Shown here one piece after another: positions 1 through 5,429 of a stretch of DNA of 7,733 bases. How positions within the stretch are numbered: the stretch's first letter is position 1; each line of letters begins with the position of its first letter. A model generated the notes under the pieces. That model did not search any database, was not told where the DNA came from, and saw only the letters and a program-made list of their open reading frames with translations. This DNA is from Candidatus Brocadia sp. Lineage in GTDB: Bacteria > Planctomycetota > Brocadiia > Brocadiales > Brocadiaceae. The stretch is from the NCBI GenBank assembly GCA_030837935.1, contig JAUQXU010000319.1, positions 1-7,733 of the forward strand, written 5' to 3'. Position numbers and translations under genes: made by a program.

Positions 1-35
1 ACCCTTTCACACAAGAATCCCTTTGTTTTCGCCAT
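1..35 (-). CDS. Possible start of a gene running off the left edge
   Basis: On the minus strand an ATG (complement of 33-35) opens a frame reading MAKTKGFLCER to the edge of the window. A purine-rich GAGATAGGG lies a few bases upstream and could serve as a ribosome-binding site. Only about eleven codons are visible, so no product can be assigned and chance is a real possibility. Confidence 0.2.
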   Translation of the reverse strand, partial: MAKTKGFLCER

Positions 36-60
36 ATTTTACCCTATCTCTCGGTATTAT

Positions 61-190
61 TCAACGCTCTTCATTACCTATTTCCACCTGCTTTGCCTTA
101 TTCCACTTGGCTTTGGGGTGTTTCCGTTCAAACACTATGTATTGCTTACAGTGCTCTCCATAAGGACTTGAGAGGTCGGCCTCGGCGGGG
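61..190 (-). pseudogene. Possible C-terminal gene fragment, unassigned
   Basis: A minus-strand frame stops at 61-63 and its last ~40 residues are rich in charged and aromatic amino acids (YGEHCKQYIVFERKHPK and onward), unlike a typical random shadow. Farther upstream the same frame only mirrors the plus-strand beta-helix coding, so any true gene piece would end near 190, where the two sequences seem to be joined. I do not recognise the family. It may be the end of a truncated gene just upstream of the possible minus-strand start at 35, or it may be noise. Confidence 0.2.
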
Positions 191-193
191 GGC

Positions 194-397
194 ATGTTCC
201 TATTGATAATAGTCGTCAGCGGCGTTTCAGTGATCGGCGCAAGCGGGCACGGCATAGGGGTCAGAAACGGCAAGAACGTTGTGATAACCGACGTCAATGT
301 GACTGATAATTCGAAATACGGCCTCGTGGTCGAGGGCAAGAGTGAGAACTGCGAGTTGTCAAGAATTGTTGCCAGAAAAAACGGGTTTGGACGTTGA
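194..397 (+). pseudogene. Parallel beta-helix repeat protein fragment
   Basis: The plus frame from about 215 to 397 encodes roughly two to three coils of a right-handed parallel beta-helix: GHGIGVRNGKNVVITDVNVT, then YGLVVEGKSENCELSRI. This has the alternating V/I, G and N pattern of NosD/pectate-lyase-like folds, which occur in secreted or surface carbohydrate-binding or -cleaving proteins. Families with this fold are usually several hundred residues; here only ~65 are left, with no signal peptide. The first residues (MFLLIIVV) may come from unrelated sequence across a junction. The frame ends at a TGA exactly where the IS91-type transposase piece begins in another frame, so this is a truncated remnant. 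Fold call is fairly good; exact function cannot be told. Confidence 0.5.
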
Positions 398-565
398 CTT
401 GAAACCGCTTGAAGAAATATTTCGCTTAAAGGTCTTCAAATGCTCAAAGAAGAAGGGAAGATAGACGATGACATAATCAAGAAACTTATGCACTGGAGGC
501 ATTCCGGTTTCAGCGTACACAATAAAGCGCGTATTGCAAAAGACGATGAAAAAGGGCCGACGTAA
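393..565 (+). pseudogene. IS91-family (Y2) transposase, middle fragment, frameshifted
   Basis: Starting right after the beta-helix frame, the plus strand encodes DLKPLEEIFRLKVFK (frame of 396), then continues after a one-base frame change as MLKEEGKIDDDIIKKLMHWR and HSGFSVHNKARIAKDDEKG (frame of 440) to a TAA at 563-565. This matches the central part of IS91/IS801-type rolling-circle transposases, which carry out HUH-type single-strand transposition. The frame change is explained by loss of one A in the AAA run at 438-440. The zinc-finger N-terminus, the HUH motif and the C-terminal third are all missing: about 56 residues of a protein that normally has about 400. The continuation GPT-stop departs from the family and marks the right-hand break. 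Non-functional remnant. Confidence 0.75.
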
Positions 566-584
566 AGAGACAGAAATGTGCCTT

Positions 585-767
585 TCAGTTCAATAAACCG
601 TCGAATCCCTCTTTGAGAAGCCTTTTCTTCAATCGTGAGATATGAACGCAGCTAAGGCCGAGAATATGGGCTGCTTCTGTGCCTTTAAGCTTTTTATTGA
701 TGACATCGTTGAGGACTTTGTATCGTTGCATGTCTTTCATAGTAACCAAGAGTTTTTGTTGTTTCAT
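585..767 (-). pseudogene. ISNCY/IS1202-like transposase, N-terminal HTH fragment
   Basis: A 60-residue minus-strand frame starts at ATG 767 and reads MKQQKLLVTMKDMQRYKVLN, followed by a helix-turn-helix with GTEAAHILGLSCVHISRLKKR and a closing EGFDGLLN. The 'DMQRY.VL..V......AA..LGLS.....RL.KR....G..GL' pattern is the DNA-binding N-terminus of ISNCY (IS1202-like) transposases. Those proteins continue for some 350 residues with a DDE catalytic domain; here a stop follows the HTH at once and no DDE sequence is present to the left. The start is well placed: an AGGAGG-type site (complement of 777-781) sits 9 nt upstream, within a hairpin described separately. The remnant might still make a small DNA-binding protein, but there is no direct sign of that. 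Confidence 0.65.
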
Positions 768-769
768 GG

Positions 770-804
770 GTGATAACCTCCTTTTTTTACAGGGAGGTTA
801 TCAC
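770..804 (-). promoter_or_regulatory. 12-bp hairpin sequestering the ribosome-binding site of the HTH ORF
   Basis: Arms GTGATAACCTCC (770-781) and GGAGGTTATCAC (793-804) are perfect inverted repeats around an 11-nt loop. On the minus-strand transcript the proximal arm contains the GGAGG Shine-Dalgarno of the ORF starting at 767, so folding would hide it. Many insertion sequences use such hairpins to block translation when transcripts run in from outside; that role here is inference. Confidence 0.6.
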
Positions 805-918
805 AAAAACGGATTTTTAAAAAGATGCGGCGGAAGGCTCTTCTCCCCCCAAGACCCTTCCTTACCTATCATCTAAAAATTAACATTTCAAAATGGTAAC
901 ATCATTTTTTATTTTTAC

Positions 919-948
919 TTGACATAAATACAGTTACTTTAGTATTAT
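919..948 (+). promoter_or_regulatory. Sigma70-type promoter upstream of the riboswitch
   Basis: A perfect -35 box TTGACA (919-924) and a -10 box TATTAT (943-948, five of six matches) are separated by 18 nt in an AT-rich stretch. Transcription would start near 955 and the riboswitch aptamer begins about 30 nt later, as expected for a leader RNA. Confidence 0.7.
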
Positions 949-982
949 TTTCACAATTCAACAATTATTCTTAAATAAAAAA

Positions 983-1087
983 TCATCACGATACAGGTAA
1001 ACCCTGAGCAATCAGGGGGCGCAAAGTAAAGGGTCTTTTTCTTTACTAAGGAAGTATATAGAAAAGACAGCCTTACTGCCGAAGATG
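983..1087 (+). ncRNA. Cyclic-di-GMP-I (GEMM-I)-like riboswitch aptamer
   Basis: The stretch carries the hallmarks of the GEMM-I class: ACAGGTAAACC (993-1003), a 6-bp hairpin capped by a GNRA loop (CCCTGA-GCAA-TCAGGG, 1002-1017), then the signature GGCGCAAAG (1018-1026) and a second hairpin GTAAAG/CTTTAC (1026-1046). The 3' side has ACAGCC...CTGCCGAAG (1067-1083), the form seen in many deltaproteobacterial members. The closing stem P1 can form between CATC (984-987) and GATG (1084-1087). The usual GGGCAAACC is shortened by one base here and GGGACGCAAAG reads GGGGCGCAAAG, so the ligand could be c-di-GMP or, as in GEMM-Ib variants, cGAMP. The class is called from remembered consensus, not from a covariance search. 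Confidence 0.72.
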
Positions 1088-1119
1088 TTTAAAGAATATC
1101 TTTGCAGTAAGGCTTTTTT
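1069..1119 (+). terminator. Intrinsic terminator overlapping the riboswitch 3' strand
   Basis: Perfect 11-bp arms AGCCTTACTGC (1069-1079) and GCAGTAAGGCT (1104-1114) are extended inward by GAAGAT/ATCTTT (1081-1086 with 1098-1103, one G-T pair, C1080 bulged) and followed by six T residues. The left arm uses the same bases that the aptamer needs for its CAG/CTG pairing and P1 (GATG 1084-1087). Terminator and ligand-bound aptamer therefore exclude each other, which predicts that ligand binding lets transcription continue. Confidence 0.88.
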
Positions 1120-1153
1120 ATTTTCATGATATTACAGAAACTTATTTCTAACA

Positions 1154-1168
1154 TTACTTTGTTAAAAA
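1154..1168 (+). repeat. IS4-family terminal inverted repeat, left
   Basis: TTACTTTGTTAAAAA, exact complement of 2171-2185. Inward the match continues loosely (a shared GCG six to eight bases on), and outward ACATT versus ACATTT suggests the true end may be a few bases farther out. Confidence 0.8.
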
Positions 1169-2122
1169 TCATGCGGCGAATTTTTTCTTAAGGCGCTTTG
1201 ACTTTATTTTGAAATAGTCATCAGCAAGTTTTTTGTTCTTTGATAAAGTACTCAGTGAGGATAATTCAAGCAAGGAATTGATAGCCTGTTTAAATTCATT
1301 CAAGGACATGGGTTTCGTTTCAAGGATTTTACCAAGATAGGCATTTTGCTTTATCCAGTAAGTAAGAGTCCATGCAATAAGGCAGAGATTCCAGTATCGT
1401 TCAATCTTCCGGGTGTGCCTTAGTTGGTAGTGGTCAAAGTAAAAGGTATCTTTTAATTCCTTGAAACAGTGCTCAATTCCCCAGCGAAACAAGTAGTTGG
1501 TGATAATGGTTTTTGCAGAGGCTTTGAGCTGGTGTGTAATAAGGATATGGACATCCGTATCGTCATCCTTATTCCATTTCCCGAAGACCCACCACAAATT
1601 TGATGGGCACTTCAGAGTCCTTCAGTTTGGCGTCGAATGAGTACGTTTTATGGGAGACTTCACTTCCATCAGGGGATCGGTATTTCACATATTTGACTTT
1701 ATGCCAGAAATGCTTTTTGATGAGGGTCGCGAGCTCATCTGTGGTGGAGGCAGTGGTTCTTTTTTTTTGAATGATTTCCAGTCGTTTTTGTTTCAGAGAC
1801 GATATATCCCACTTAGAGTCTGAAAAGAAATACTGTGGTTTTTGATAATCCGTGTGAGTTGCTTTCGCCATAGCTTCAAGTGAGTTTCTCTTGTAGTCTT
1901 TGAACAGTAGATAAGAAGGGCAAACATGACGAATTGTTTTCTGCTAAAGCAAGAACCGAAGTGTTTGAGAAACTTGTTTAAAAGAGATAAATTTGTCCCA
2001 AAGATACCCAATCCTTTGCTCCTGCTGTTTGTTGTTTTGCAGTGTTCACAAGTGCAATAAATAGCAGGATTAAGCGAGTAAATCAAGCATAAAATATATC
2101 GCAAAGCATTGATAGTACACAA
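1169..2122 (-). pseudogene. IS4-family DDE transposase, deleted and frameshifted
   Basis: Three minus-strand frames join into one protein. The N-terminal helical part (LLNKFLKHFGSCFSRKQFV, about 1985-1910) must change frame near 1905-1912 to continue as LFKDYKRNSLEAMAKATHTD and YFFSDSKWDISSLKQKR (to about 1742). A second change at 1581-1595 (one extra base near a GGG) leads into WNKDDDTDVHILITHQLKAS. YLFRWGIEHCFKELKD fits the IS4 signature Y(2)R(3)E(6)K, so the catalytic Glu is present. The sequence jumps from the N-terminal helices (STTDEL, ~1740) straight to what is normally late in the domain (LIKKHFWHKVKY), so the segment with the first two catalytic Asp seems lost: ~290 residues remain of ~400. 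The true start is unclear; 2122 is the first start of the N-terminal frame. Not functional as it stands. Confidence 0.75.
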
Positions 2123-2170
2123 GTTAAGCCTGACTCTACTTGTGACTTAAAAAATTTTTTCATCGCGTAT

Positions 2171-2185
2171 TTTTTAACAAAGTAA
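2171..2185 (-). repeat. IS4-family terminal inverted repeat, right
   Basis: TTTTTAACAAAGTAA, exact complement of 1154-1168. The outer boundary may extend to about 2189 (rest of an ACATTTAC complement). Confidence 0.8.
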
Positions 2186-2190
2186 ATGTA

Positions 2191-2219
2191 TTGACTGATT
2201 TTGGTGCGAACGGGATAAA
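2191..2219 (+). promoter_or_regulatory. Candidate promoter of the glycan operon
   Basis: TTGACT (2191-2196, five of six) and GATAAA (2214-2219, four of six) are 17 nt apart, placing a start site just before the aminotransferase gene. The -35 lies 2-6 bases outside the IS right end. It may be the operon's present promoter now that the riboswitch leader is cut off. The -10 is weak. Confidence 0.4.
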
Positions 2220-2246
2220 TTGCTTGAGACCAGGAAAAAAACCACG

Positions 2247-3377
2247 ATGATACCTTTTAGCAAACCAGCCATTACTGGCAACGAGATAAAATATGCGAAC
2301 GAGGCGATGTCTAAAGGCAAGCTGTCCGGTGACCATGATTTTACAAGGATGTGTAATTCATGGATCGAAAAACAGACCAGGACAAGAAAAGCCTTTCTGA
2401 CCACATCCTGCACCCATGCCCTTGAGATGGCGGCTCTTCTTACAGATATAAAAGATGGGGATGAGGTGATCATGCCGTCATATACCTTTGTCTCGACCGC
2501 AAACGCCTTTGTCCTGAGAGGGGCGCGCATTGTATTTGTGGATATAATGCCCGATACCATGAACATGGATGAGAAACTCATTGAGCAGGCCATAACGGAC
2601 AGGACAAGGGCCATAGTTCCGGTTCATTATGCTGGTGTGGGATGCGAGATGGATACAATCATGAGGATAGCCAGGAAGCATAATCTTTTTGTGATAGAGG
2701 ATGCCGCACAGGGGATGATGTGTACGTATAAGGGCATGGCATTAGGTGCAATAGGGGACATCGGGACATTCTCCTTTCATGAAACCAAAAACTATACCTG
2801 CGGCGAAGGCGGGGCTATCCTTGTAAATGATGAGAGGTTTGTAAAAAGGGCAGAAATAATAAGGGAAAAGGGAACAAACCGTTCTCAATTTTTCAGGGGG
2901 GAGGTGGACAAATACAACTGGCAAGATGTAGGTTCCTCCTGGTTGCCAAGCGATATAAACGCTGCTTTTCTGTTTGCCCAGCTTGAGATGGCGGATAAGA
3001 TAACTGACAACAGGCTTAAAAGTTGGAATCTTTATCATGAAAGGCTTCGGTCTTTGGAGGAGAAGGGTTGCTTGGAGCTTCCCAAGGTGCCGGTTGAATG
3101 CAATCACAACGGGCATATGTATTTTATTAAGTTAAACAACCTTGTTGAAAGAACTGACGCTATAAATTACTTAAAGGAGAAAGGGATATCTGCCATGTTC
3201 CACTATGTACCTTTGCACAGCAGTAAAGCTGGGTTGAGGTTTGGCAGGTTTTGCGGAGAAGACAAGTTTACCACAAAAGAAAGTGAAAGGCTATTGAGAC
3301 TTCCCCTGTATTATGGTCTATCAACTGATGACATAAACTTTGTGTGTGATAAAATAAAAGCTTTTTTAAAGAGGTAA
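2247..3377 (+). CDS. wecE: dTDP-4-amino-4,6-dideoxygalactose transaminase (WecE/RffA type)
   Basis: A PLP-dependent sugar aminotransferase of the DegT/DnrJ/EryC1 class, cytoplasmic, transferring an amino group from glutamate to C4 of dTDP-4-keto-6-deoxyglucose. From ATG 2247 the protein is 376 residues, the length of E. coli WecE, and starts with the typical MIPFSKPAITGNE. Visible landmarks are GKLSGD (24-29), LTTSCTHALEMAAL (51-64), MPSYTFVSTANAFVLRGA (76-93), the cofactor Asp in VIEDAAQG (Asp152), the Schiff-base Lys181 in SFHETKNY, and EKGTNRSQFFRG. The same frame opens at TTG 2220, but the family start and an AGGA 11 nt upstream favour 2247. It is the first gene of the operon; the next starts 3 nt after its stop. 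No defects seen. In enterics this enzyme feeds enterobacterial common antigen; here the product likely enters another surface glycan, and a 3-amino or 4-amino epimer product cannot be excluded. Confidence 0.88.
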   Translation: MIPFSKPAITGNEIKYANEAMSKGKLSGDHDFTRMCNSWIEKQTRTRKAFLTTSCTHALEMAALLTDIKDGDEVIMPSYTFVSTANAFVLRGARIVFVDIMPDTMNMDEKLIEQAITDRTRAIVPVHYAGVGCEMDTIMRIARKHNLFVIEDAAQGMMCTYKGMALGAIGDIGTFSFHETKNYTCGEGGAILVNDERFVKRAEIIREKGTNRSQFFRGEVDKYNWQDVGSSWLPSDINAAFLFAQLEMADKITDNRLKSWNLYHERLRSLEEKGCLELPKVPVECNHNGHMYFIKLNNLVERTDAINYLKEKGISAMFHYVPLHSSKAGLRFGRFCGEDKFTTKESERLLRLPLYYGLSTDDINFVCDKIKAFLKR

Positions 3378-3380
3378 ATT

Positions 3381-4379
3381 GTGCGTGAAAACAAATACGG
3401 CTTTCAGGAGCATCTGAGCCCTGACTTTCCATCCCAGATAATCATAGATGTAACCGAGTTCTGCAACCTGGCATGCATCCACTGTCCCCAGGCGGAGTTT
3501 TCAAAGTCTGAGGCATTCGGAGGTCGGCATCTGGACCCTGAACTTCACAGGAAATTGATTGATGAAGTCGCAAGGGACGGCAAGGGAATTTGCAAATACC
3601 TTAGATATACAGGCCAGGGAGAGACACTCTTGCATCCCAATTTTATTGAGATGATAGAATATGCTGCAAAACACTCAGGTGTGCCAATAAACATAACAAC
3701 CAATGGGATGCTCTTGACAGAAAAAAAGGCTAAGGCGCTCCTTGAGGCCGGAGTGGATGTCTTTGATATAAGTATAGATGCAAACACCCCAGAGACATAT
3801 GCGATTGTGAGGAAGAAGGGCGATCTGAATATCACAAGACCCAACGTATTAAAGCTCATAGAACTCATAAAAAAAGGGCACTATAAAACTAAAGTGGTAG
3901 TGAGTTTTGTCGAACAGCCTTTAAATCAGTATGAATCAAGCGGTTTTGAAAAGTTCTGGAAGGACGCCGGGGCAGATTATGTTGTAATAAGGAGACTGCA
4001 CTCCTGCGCCGGATCAAAGGAGAAGGTTGCTGCAAAGATGAAAGACGTCATTAAAGGAGAAAGAAGGCCTTGTGTCTATCCTTGGGAAAGGGTGGTATTA
4101 AGTCCAGCAGGACAGGTCGGTTTCTGTCCTGCAGACTGGAAATATCAGGCCAAAATAGCATATTTCAAAGATAAAACGATAAAAGAAATCTGGCAAGGTG
4201 AGTTCATGCAGCGGCTCAGGAATGCCCATCTTAATAACGATTTTTCAGGTCATGCTTTTTGCGGAAATTGCCCCGACTGGTCGGCAGTAAGATGGCCCAA
4301 CGAAGGCAGGGCATACTCAAACATGATGCAGGAGCTCGTGCCTTCCGATTTAATAGAGACTGAAAATAATGTGAGGTGA
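3381..4379 (+). CDS. Radical SAM enzyme with SPASM-type C-terminus
   Basis: The 332-residue protein starts at GTG 3381, with GAGG at 3371-3374 overlapping the end of the previous gene. The radical SAM cluster motif CNLACIHC gives CxxxCxxC at Cys28, 32 and 35 for the 4Fe-4S that cleaves S-adenosylmethionine. The barrel follows, with YTGQGETLLHPNF (the 'GGE'-like SAM site, ~76-88), INITTNGMLL (103-112) and DVFDISIDA (126-134). The C-terminal third has Cys231, Cys249 and CGNC (294-297), as in SPASM/twitch domains that bind extra clusters. It is predicted cytoplasmic and oxygen-sensitive. The substrate is not evident. The 3-nt spacing to the wecE-like gene suggests an amino-sugar or nucleotide sugar; known cases include DesII (sugar deaminase) and BtrN (amino-cyclitol dehydrogenase). 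Peptide modification is an alternative, but no small precursor peptide gene is seen nearby. Confidence 0.87.
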   Translation: MRENKYGFQEHLSPDFPSQIIIDVTEFCNLACIHCPQAEFSKSEAFGGRHLDPELHRKLIDEVARDGKGICKYLRYTGQGETLLHPNFIEMIEYAAKHSGVPINITTNGMLLTEKKAKALLEAGVDVFDISIDANTPETYAIVRKKGDLNITRPNVLKLIELIKKGHYKTKVVVSFVEQPLNQYESSGFEKFWKDAGADYVVIRRLHSCAGSKEKVAAKMKDVIKGERRPCVYPWERVVLSPAGQVGFCPADWKYQAKIAYFKDKTIKEIWQGEFMQRLRNAHLNNDFSGHAFCGNCPDWSAVRWPNEGRAYSNMMQELVPSDLIETENNVR

Positions 4380-4390
4380 TAAAGTCTGAT

Positions 4391-4721
4391 ATGGCTTTAA
4401 AACATGAACCATAAAAATTACAAGTTTATAAAAGGCGATGTTGTAAAACTATACCAGATTTTTATCGTGAAAGGTATTGGTCTGCGAGTTGCCCTCTTGA
4501 ACCTTGATGTAGACCTTTATGAACCAACCAAACTTGCTTTGGAGAATTTTATTCCTCTGATGGTAAGAGGTGGAATAATAATAGCGGATGAATACGCAGT
4601 TGATACTTTTGGAGGTGAATCAAAGGCCATAGATGAATATTTCCAAAAGACATTCGGTTCAAAGCCAAGAATAAAGAAGTTCCCTCTGGCACAGCAATCT
4701 TTCGGGATATATAGAGGTTGA
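4391..4721 (+). pseudogene. TylF/MycF-type O-methyltransferase remnant
   Basis: The frame from 4404 encodes the C-terminal ~100 residues of a TylF-like (macrocin O-methyltransferase) SAM- and metal-dependent sugar methyltransferase: GDVVK, then LRVALLNLDVDLYEPTKLAL with metal-site-type Asp residues, then GGIIIADEY and GESKAIDEYF. These families have about 250 residues; the N-terminal half with the glycine-rich SAM loop is missing. A TAA at 4398-4400 closes the frame upstream. An ATG at 4391 with GAGGTGAT upstream (4371-4379) opens MALKHEP-stop in another frame and may be the original start, so the gene looks like head and tail with the middle deleted. It lies 11 nt after the radical SAM gene and ends 3 nt before the WbqC-like gene, so it was part of the operon. 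Activity as a methyltransferase is not expected. Confidence 0.7.
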
Positions 4722-4724
4722 TTG

Positions 4725-5429
4725 GTGAGAGTAGGAATTATTCAATCAAATTACATTCCGTGGCGAGGATATTTTGATTTCATTGATGAAGTGGATCTTT
4801 TTATTTTTCACGATGACCTTCAATATACAAAAAATGATTGGCGGAACCGCAATAAAATCAAAACAGACCAAGGCACAATATGGTTAACGGTTTCGGTTTA
4901 TAACAAATCTTCTTCTCAATTAATTTGTGACACAGCTATTGATTATTCCCACGGCTGGAATCAAAAACATATAAATCAACTTCAGCAATGGTATATCAAG
5001 GCGCCATATTTTTCTGAATACCGTAATGAAGTGTTTGATATCCTTAAACACAGGTTTTCAACCATTTCCGACCTTAACAGCACTTTATGTAAATGGATTA
5101 TGGGAAAACTCGATATTAAGACACCCATTCTCCTTTCTTCCGAATTCCAACCGCAAGGCAAAAAGACGGAACGTGTGATGGATATACTGAAAAAGGTTGG
5201 AGCAACCACTTATCTCTCCGGCCCTGCGGCAAAAGGGTATCTTGAAGAAGATAAGTTCAAACATGCCGGTATAGACCTTGAATACAAGGTGTATGAATAC
5301 CCTGAGTATCCCCAACTTTATGGCAAGTTTGAACCGCAGGTTTCTGTGCTCGATTTAATTTTTAACTGTGGCAAGGAATCAAGGAAATATCTAAAAAGCC
5401 TGAAACCGAACGAAAAGGTTATCTCATGA
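4725..5429 (+). CDS. WbqC-like family protein
   Basis: The product (234 residues from GTG 4725) begins MRVGIIQSNYIPWRGYFDFI and continues with DLFIFHDDLQYTKNDWRNRN, then a WLTVSV strand, the typical start of the WbqC-like family (Pfam WbqC). Later hallmarks are LLSSEFQ, KTERVMDILKKVGATTYLSG and GPAAKGYL. The length is normal for the family, with no signal peptide or membrane segment. The biochemical role is not established; members are found in O-antigen, capsule and amino-sugar glycan clusters. The start was set at GTG 4725, which has AGAGG (4713-4717) 7 nt upstream and fits the family N-terminus, rather than TTG 4722. The last four bases overlap the next gene (ATGA), pointing to coupled translation. 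Base use is more AT-rich than in the two genes before it, suggesting separate origin of this half of the operon. Confidence 0.85.
   Translation: MRVGIIQSNYIPWRGYFDFIDEVDLFIFHDDLQYTKNDWRNRNKIKTDQGTIWLTVSVYNKSSSQLICDTAIDYSHGWNQKHINQLQQWYIKAPYFSEYRNEVFDILKHRFSTISDLNSTLCKWIMGKLDIKTPILLSSEFQPQGKKTERVMDILKKVGATTYLSGPAAKGYLEEDKFKHAGIDLEYKVYEYPEYPQLYGKFEPQVSVLDLIFNCGKESRKYLKSLKPNEKVIS

Larger units (their letters stand above)
1154..2185 (-). mobile_element. IS4-family insertion sequence, internally deleted
   Basis: A ~1.03 kb unit is bounded by identical inverted ends TTACTTTGTTAAAAA (1154-1168) and its complement (2171-2185), with further partial matches on both sides. It holds one transposase gene on the minus strand that reaches to the edge of the left end. 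The transposase has the IS4 Y(2)R(3)E(6)K signature but is short and broken in frame, so the copy is likely defective and could move only with help from an intact relative. No convincing target duplication is seen outside the ends. It sits between the riboswitch/terminator unit and the glycan operon. Confidence 0.8.

Noticed and set aside
679..876. Plus-strand ORF opposite the ISNCY-like fragment
   Set aside because: No motif and no ribosome-binding site; the minus-strand HTH reading explains the sequence.
1569..1597. Programmed ribosomal frameshift in the IS4 transposase
   Set aside because: The needed shift is in the +1 direction, no A6G or X-XXY-YYZ site lies in the right frame, and a second opposite shift near 1905 is also required. 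Mutation is simpler.
1140..2195. Target-site duplication flanking the IS4 element
   Set aside because: Flanks ...TTTCTAA and TATTGACT... share no convincing direct repeat at any plausible end position, so none is claimed.
2174..2614. Long minus-strand ORF opposite the aminotransferase start
   Set aside because: Its composition mirrors the wecE-like gene on the other strand, it crosses the IS end, and it has no recognisable motif.
3381..4410. Small precursor peptide for the radical SAM/SPASM enzyme
   Set aside because: No short ORF with a peptide-like sequence and ribosome-binding site lies next to it; the only tiny ORF (MALKHEP at 4391) fits a broken methyltransferase start better.
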